Positions 63,041-64,000 of a stretch of DNA of 64,000 bases are shown piece by piece. The DNA is from Methanobrevibacter smithii ATCC 35061 (GTDB lineage Archaea; Methanobacteriota; Methanobacteria; Methanobacteriales; Methanobacteriaceae): the NCBI RefSeq assembly GCF_000016525.1, contig NC_009515.1:1204501-1268500 (forward strand). The letters run 5' to 3'. Below the pieces are notes generated by a model. That model was not told the origin of the DNA and did not search any database. It saw only the letters and a list, made by a program, of their open reading frames with translations. Both the position numbers and the translations under genes were made by a program. How positions within the stretch are numbered: the first letter of the stretch is position 1; the number at the start of each line of letters is the position of its first letter.

Positions 63041-63991
63041 TTGATTAAAATTTTTGAATTAAAAAGTATAATTTCAATAAAAGATTTTGAAAGAAAGGAT
63101 ATTGATTATATTCTAGATGAAGCATCAAAACTAGAAGATATAGCTAAATCAAAAGAATGCTGTGATGAATTAAAAGGTAAAATCCTTGGATTGATGTTTT
63201 TTGAACCGTCAACAAGAACAAGATTATCTTTTGAAACATCTATGAAACGTTTAGGTGGAAACTGCATAGGTATTGAAAATACAAGATCATGTTCTGTTTC
63301 CAAAGGGGAAAGCATAGCTGACACTGCAAAAATGTTTGAGGGTTACAGTGATGCTTTAGTTATTAGACATGAATTAGAAGGCGTATCCAAATTCATATCA
63401 GATATTGTTGATGTTCCTGTGATAAATGCTGGAGACGGTGCTGGTCAGCATCCTACCCAGACATTACTTGATTTATACACTATCAAAAAAGAATTAGGGC
63501 AAATTGATAACTTAAAAATAGCTTTAGTCGGTGATTTAAAATTTGGTCGTACAGTACATTCCCTGTCCAATGCATTGGGATTATATGATAATGTGGAACT
63601 TTATTTTGTAGCTCCTAAAGAATTAAGAATGCCTCAAGAGGTTTTACACGATTTAAACAAAAAAAATATTCCATATACTGAAGTTGATAGTATAGAAGAA
63701 ATTATTGATAAAGTAGATGTTTTATATGTAACCAGAATCCAAAAAGAACGTTTTGGAGATTTAGATGAATACTTAAAAATAAAAGGAGCTTATATTGTTA
63801 ATAAAAAAATGTTAGAAGGTAAGGATGTTATTGTTATGCACCCATTACCAAGAATTGATGAAATAGCTACTGATTTAGATAACACCAAACATAACAAATA
63901 TTTCAATCAAGCATTTAATGCTGTTCCAGTTAGAATGGCCATTTTAAAAACTTTAATAAAAAACAATCCTAAATGGAATCATATTGAATAA
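63041..63991 (+). CDS. pyrB: Aspartate carbamoyltransferase catalytic subunit
   Basis: A 316-residue enzyme that starts pyrimidine synthesis from carbamoyl phosphate and aspartate. FFEPSTRTRLSFETSMKRLGG (STRTR loop, about residue 62), NAGDGAGQHPTQTLLDLYTI (HPTQ), KIALVGDLKFGRTVHSL and HPLPRIDEIATDLD (HPLPR) are diagnostic. The apparent start is TTG 63041; the ATG at 63036 is out of frame. No ATG or GTG is available before the first domain, so the TTG is real or the start is unusual. pyrI lies outside the window. Confidence 0.95.
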   Translation: MIKIFELKSIISIKDFERKDIDYILDEASKLEDIAKSKECCDELKGKILGLMFFEPSTRTRLSFETSMKRLGGNCIGIENTRSCSVSKGESIADTAKMFEGYSDALVIRHELEGVSKFISDIVDVPVINAGDGAGQHPTQTLLDLYTIKKELGQIDNLKIALVGDLKFGRTVHSLSNALGLYDNVELYFVAPKELRMPQEVLHDLNKKNIPYTEVDSIEEIIDKVDVLYVTRIQKERFGDLDEYLKIKGAYIVNKKMLEGKDVIVMHPLPRIDEIATDLDNTKHNKYFNQAFNAVPVRMAILKTLIKNNPKWNHIE

Positions 63992-64000
63992 AGTGTTTTT

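Overview
The window is chromosomal DNA of a low-GC, hydrogenotrophic methanogenic archaeon of the Methanobrevibacter type; M. smithii or a close relative is my best guess. The evidence is F420-dependent methylene-H4MPT dehydrogenase (mtd) at the left edge, methanogenesis marker protein 12, a CoM/CoB thiol:fumarate reductase subunit, Fae-Hps fusion, an archaeal histone, Alba, an Sm-like protein, archaeal-type tRNA synthetases and AT-rich TATA-type promoters. I see no rRNA, tRNA, CRISPR array or insertion sequence.

Layout. 1-8.3 kb: end of mtd, hisB, a TMEM175-like channel, a ferredoxin with no ordinary start codon, a ModE-like regulator, a flippase, an Isf-type flavoprotein, an MFS exporter and small genes. 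8.3-20 kb: Fae-Hps, ThrRS, CfbB/CbiA, a Wzy-like polymerase, an Mrr-like membrane protein, SurE, an Sm-like protein, marker 12 and ilvC. 19.6-24.9 kb: can-ilvN-ilvB, argF, purD. 25-33.9 kb: two MATE exporters (the second with a MarR gene and two palindromic operators), ArgRS, signal peptidase, hemL, cbiC and an HI0933-type flavoprotein. 33.9-46.9 kb: AspRS, ilvD, hisD, a radical SAM protein, a ParA/SegB-like pair with a large heptad repeat array, trpB2, a DUF1786 protein, a PHP protein, Alba and leuA. 47-51 kb: a beta-propeller surface protein, an ABC-2 exporter and a PadR regulator. 51-64 kb: a TIM-barrel protein, a HAD phosphatase, gatA, a GATase/P-loop protein, ribB under an FMN riboswitch, ribK, tfrA, SAH/5'-deoxyadenosine deaminase, histone, hisG, a flavodoxin-like protein and pyrB.

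The genes are mostly biosynthetic: branched-chain amino acids (ilvBN, ilvC, ilvD, leuA), histidine (hisB, hisD, hisG), arginine and pyrimidine (argF, pyrB), tetrapyrrole and corrinoid/F430 (hemL, cbiC, cfbB/cbiA), riboflavin (ribB, ribK), and Asn-tRNA by transamidation (an AspRS with a non-discriminating signature plus GatA).

The most striking item is at 39.7-41.8 kb. A ParA-type ATPase and a partner with a ParB-like N-terminal GLGKGLDSLIP motif, a long acidic linker and a small possible ribbon-helix-helix C-terminal domain lie directly beside 74 contiguous, perfectly phased 7-bp units (TAACTTW/WAAGTTA type, 518 bp). This resembles the delta/omega heptad partition system of Gram-positive plasmids and SegAB of Sulfolobus, but on a methanogen chromosome. 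Other notable items are a 25-codon hydrophobic ORF whose Shine-Dalgarno sequence is locked in a CCTCCT/AGGAGG hairpin (19.1 kb), structured intergenic RNAs, and an archaeal FMN riboswitch with a possible switching helix.
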